A stretch of DNA of 64,000 nucleotides, taken from Xestospongia bergquistia (taxonomy: Eukaryota; Porifera; Demospongiae; Haplosclerida; Petrosiidae). The stretch is from contig OZ014425.1 in assembly GCA_963965975.1 (NCBI GenBank), positions 2,617,501-2,681,500 on the forward strand, in the 5' to 3' direction. A program made the position numbers and the translations under genes. Below the pieces are notes generated by a model, which worked only from the letters and a program-made list of their open reading frames with translations, did no database searches and was not told where the DNA came from. Positions 60,997-64,000 of this stretch are shown here, in pieces (positions within the stretch are counted from its first letter, which is position 1; each line of letters starts with the position of its first letter).

Positions 60997-62279
60997 CTTC
61001 TGTTAATAGTCTAAACCTTCTAAAGTGTCTAACATAAAGACTTTAGAGCGTTAATGCAAACTAACTTACTAAACTGTTAATAGCTGTTTATTTAGTTAGT
61101 GCCATAAAGTCCTTTAGACTGAGCAGTTTACATTATAAACTTCTCTCAATAGTCTAAACCTTCTAAAGTCTTTAGACTTTTGAGCGTTAATGCAAACTAA
61201 CTTACTAAACTGTTAATAGCTGTTTATTTAGTTAGTGCCATAAAGTCCTATAGACTGAGCAGTTTACTTTACAAAGTTCTCTCAAATGTCTAAACCTTCC
61301 AAAGTCAATTAACTTGAAGACTTTAGAGCGTTAATGCAAACTAACTTACTAACCTGTTAATAGCTGTTTATTTATTTAGTGCCATAAAGTCCTTTAGACT
61401 GAGCAGTTTACTTTATAAAATTCTCTCAATAGTCTAAACCATCTGAAGTCTTTAATTTAAAGACTTTAGAGCGTTAATGCAAACTAACTTACTAAACTGT
61501 TAATAGCTGTTTATTTAGTTAGTGCCATAAAGTCCTTTAGACTAAGCAGTTTACTTTATAAACTTCTCTCAATAGTTTAAACCTTCTAAAGTCTTTAACA
61601 TTAAGACTTTAGAGCGTTAATGCAAACTAACTTACTAAACTGTTAATAGCTGTTTGTTTAGATAGTGCCATAAAGTCCTTTAGACTGAGCAGTTTACTTC
61701 ATAAACTTCTCTCAATAGTCTAAACCTTCTAAAGACTTTAACTGAAAGACTTTAGAGCGTTAATGCAAACTAACTTACTAAACTGTTAATAGCTGTTTAT
61801 TTAGTTAGTGCCATAAAGTCCTTTACACTGAGCAGTTCACTTTATAAAGTTCTCTCAATAGTCTAAACCTTCTAAAGTCTTTACCTTAAAGACTTTAGAG
61901 CGTTAATGCAAACTAACTTACTAAACTGTTAATAGCTGTTTATTTAGTTAGTGCCATAAAGTCCTTTAGACTGAGAAGTTTACTTTATAAACTTCTCTCA
62001 ATAGTCTAAACCTTCTAAAGTCTTTAACTTAAAGACTTTAGAGCGTTAATGCAAACTAACTTACTAAACTGTTAATAGCTGTTTATTTAGTTAGTGCCAT
62101 AAAGTCCTTTAGACTGAATAGTTTACTTTATAAACTTCTCTCAATAGTCTAAACCTTCTAAAGTATCTTTAACTTAAAGACTTTAGAGCGTTAATGCAAA
62201 CTAATTTACTAAACTGTTAATAGCTGTTTATTTAGTTAGTGCCATAAAGTCCTTTACACTGAGCAGTTCACTTTATAAA
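60997..62279 (+). repeat. 9-monomer higher-order repeat, copy 3 (1283 bp)
   Basis: Tandem copy of 59714-60996 with about eight to ten single-base differences by eye, such as TTTGTTTAGATAG for TTTATTTAGTTAG and TTCATAAAC for TTTATAAAC. Confidence 0.93.
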
Positions 62280-63986
62280 GTTCTCTCAATAGTCTAAACC
62301 TTCTAAAGTCTTTACCTTAACGACTTTAGAGCGTTAATGCAAACTAACTTACTAAACTGTTATCAGCTGTTTATTTAGTTAGTGCCATAAAGTCCTTTAG
62401 ACTGAGAAGTTTACTTTATAAACTTCTCTCAATAGTCTAAACCTTCTAAAGTCTTCAACTTAAGACTTTAGGGCGTTAATGCAAACTAACTTACTAAACT
62501 GTTAATAGCTGTTTATTTAGTTAGTGCCGTAAAGTCCTTTTGACTGAATAGTTTACTTTATAAACTTCTCTCAATAGTCTAAACCTTCTAAAGACTTTAA
62601 CTTAAAGACTTTAGAGCGTTAATGCAAACTAACTTACTAAACTGTTAATAGCTGTTTATTTAGTTAGTGCCATAAAGTCCTATAGACTGAGCAGTTTAAT
62701 TTATAAAATTCTCTCAATAGTCCAAACCTTCTAAAGACTTTAACTTAAGGACTTTAGAGCGTTAATGGAAACTAACTTACTAAACTGTTAATAGCTGTTT
62801 ATTTAGTTAGTGCCATAAAGTCTTTTAGACTGAGCAGTTTACTTTATAAACTTCTCTCAATAGTCTAAACCTTCTAAAGTTTTTAACTTAAAGACTTTAG
62901 AGCGTTAATGCAAACTAACTTACTAAACTGTTAATAGCTGTTTATTTAGTTAGTGCCATAAAGTCCTATAGACTGAGCAGTTTACTTTATAAAAATCTCT
63001 CAATAGTCTAAACCATCTAAAGTCTTTAACTTAAAGACTTTAGAGTGTTAATGCTAACTACCTTACTAAACTGTTAATAGCTCTTTATTTATTTAGTGCC
63101 ATAAAGTCCTTTAGATTGAACAGTTTACTTTTTAAACTTCTCCCAGTAGTCTAAACCATCTAAAGTCTTTAACTTTAGAGCGTTAATGCAAACTAACTTA
63201 CTAAACTGTTAATAGCTCTTTATTTAGTTAGTGCCATAAAGTCCTATAGAATGAGCAGTTTACTTTACAAAGTTCTCTCAAATGTCTAAACCTTCCAAAG
63301 TCTTTAACTTGAAGACTTTAGAGCGTTAATGCAAACTAACTTACTAACCTGTTAATAGCTGTTTACTTATTTAGTGCCATAAAGTCCTTTAGACTGAGCA
63401 GTTTACTTTATAAAATCCTCTCAATAGTCTAAACCATCTGAAGTCTTTAATTTAAAGACTTTAGAGCGTTAATGCAAACTAACTTACTAAACTGTTAATA
63501 GCTGTTTATTTAGTTAGTGCCATAAAGTCCTTTAGACTAAGCAGTTTACTTTATAAACTTCTCTCAATAGTTTAAACCTTCTAAAGTCTTTAACTTAAAG
63601 ACTTTAGAGCGTTAATGCAAACTAACTTACTAAACTGTTAATAGCTGTTTATTTAGTTAGTGCCATAAAGTCATATAGACTGAGCAGTTTACTTTATAAA
63701 AATCTCTCAATAGTCTAATCCTTCTAAAGTCTTTAACTTAAAGACTTTAGAGCATTAATACAAAAAATCTTACTAAACTGTTAATAGCTGTTTATTTAGT
63801 TCGTGCCATAAAGTCCTGTAGACTGAGCAGTTTATTTTATAAACTTCTCTCAATAGTCTAAACCTTCTAAAGTCTTTAACTTAAAGACTTTAGAGCGTTA
63901 ATGCAAACTAACTTACTAAACTGTTAATAGCTGTTTATTTAGTTAGTGCCATAAAGTCATATAGACTGAGCAGTTTACTTTATAAA
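62280..63986 (+). repeat. Monomers extending the 9-unit repeat family
   Basis: 62280 and 62423 copy 61849 and 61992 (TTTACCTTAACGAC, GAGAAGTTTAC). 63272, 63415 and 63558 copy 61276, 61420 and 61563 (CTCAAATGTC, CCATCTGAAG, AGTTTAAACC). 63701 and 63844 copy 59141 and 59285 (GTCATATAGAC, GAGCATTAATAC). Order is partly scrambled relative to the full 9-unit repeat. Confidence 0.82.
63137..63271 (+). repeat. 135-bp monomer, 8-bp deletion in right palindrome arm
   Basis: TTTAACTTTAGAGCG: eight bases of the right arm (AAAGACTT or equivalent) are missing between two copies of CTT. Seen only once in the window. Confidence 0.9.
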
Positions 63987-64000
63987 AAGCTCTCAATAGT
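63987..64000 (+). repeat. Partial monomer at right edge
   Basis: First 14 bp of a monomer starting AAGCTCTCAATAG, as at 59428, so the array continues past the window. Confidence 0.9.

Larger units (their letters stand above)
1..64000 (+). repeat. 143-bp satellite DNA array, 449 complete monomers
   Basis: The whole window is a head-to-tail array of one 143-bp AT-rich monomer (consensus about 30% GC). Stepping from one monomer start (first base after TTTACTTTATAAA) to the next gives 449 complete units from 11 to 63986. The sum of unit lengths, 449 x 143 minus a net 231 bp of indels, equals the observed span. No unit is inverted and no foreign sequence interrupts the array. The consensus is not a multiple of three and has stops in all frames on both strands; the longest stop-free forward stretch in the tandem consensus is about 31 codons, so no protein is encoded. 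Long homogeneous arrays of this kind are typical of eukaryotic centromeric or pericentromeric heterochromatin; that location is inferred. Family and species are not recognised. Confidence 0.97.

Noticed and set aside
1-64000. Protein-coding genes
   Set aside because: The consensus has TAA, TAG or TGA in every frame on both strands, and 143 is not a multiple of 3, so frames rotate and close within about 31 codons on the forward strand. Any longer chance ORF would be a by-product of local mutations in a satellite.
1-64000. CRISPR array
   Set aside because: Regularly spaced repeats are present, but there are no unique spacers: the whole 143 bp repeats, there is no leader and no cas gene, and the array is far too long and AT-rich with nested higher-order duplications.
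1-64000. CENP-B box
   Set aside because: The essential core of the mammalian CENP-B box includes TTCG and CGGG in fixed spacing. I saw no such match in the consensus or subfamilies.
1-64000. Transposable element or virus-like insertions
   Set aside because: Unit-by-unit stepping accounts for every base; no interval lacks satellite sequence, and no target-site duplication, long terminal repeat or poly(A) tail is seen.
1-64000. Phased A-tract DNA curvature
   Set aside because: AAA and TTT runs are frequent, but almost all are only three to five bases and not spaced at a steady 10-11 bp in the consensus, so strong intrinsic bending is not supported by eye.
1-64000. Species or family assignment
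   Set aside because: A 143-bp AT-rich monomer is compatible with many animals and plants (satellites of similar length are known, for example, in beetles), and I do not recognise the sequence well enough to name a source.

Overview
The whole 64 kb is one uninterrupted tandem array of an AT-rich satellite DNA. The repeat unit is 143 bp. The consensus, read by eye, has 43 G or C in 143 positions (30% GC), and the unit at 24483-24625 matches it exactly. Walking the array unit by unit gives 449 complete monomers between position 11 and position 63986, all head to tail in one orientation, with a 10-bp fragment at the left edge and a 14-bp fragment at the right. About 375 of the 449 are exactly 143 bp. 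The other 74 differ in length, most by 1 or 2 bp. I see no gene, RNA gene, transposable element, CRISPR array or unique sequence. The consensus has stops in every frame on both strands.

This kind of array points to eukaryotic constitutive heterochromatin, most likely centromeric or pericentromeric. Nothing in the sequence lets me name the species or even the kingdom. No CENP-B box and no telomere repeat run was seen. In coordinates numbered from the C of CTTCTCTCAATAG, each monomer has: a variable start (1-3); a 29-bp palindrome (23-51: two 14-bp arms around a single C); one CpG (53-54); a well-conserved block (61-98); and three shorter inverted repeats, one of which spans the junction between neighbouring monomers.

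Above the monomer there is dense higher-order structure. From left to right: a 9-unit and 8-unit duplicated pair (290-2704); a segment (3707-6984) that reappears about 25 kb away (28625-32047); a segment (7557-11272) that reappears at 20416-24909; a recent 31-unit block of form A-B-B-A-B (10415-14847); an older, more diverged zone (about 18.3-20.1 kb); an 819-bp pair that includes a 104-bp short monomer (21560-23197); linked 2138-bp and 2269-bp tandem pairs (33906-41297); a 1136-bp pair (41583-43433); an 858-bp pair (49147-50862); a 2427-bp pair with local expansions (51006-55861); and three tandem copies of a 9-unit, roughly 1283-bp repeat (58434-62279). A three-monomer module (X-Y-Z, Z being 136 bp) recurs at least eight times and is cut by the left edge of the window.

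The most striking observation is that every deletion of 6 bp or more found in the 449 monomers (at least six different deletion types) falls in or removes the 29-bp palindrome. The palindrome therefore looks like a breakage or slippage hotspot, and its variants serve as markers of array expansion by unequal exchange. All counts and alignments here were done by eye.
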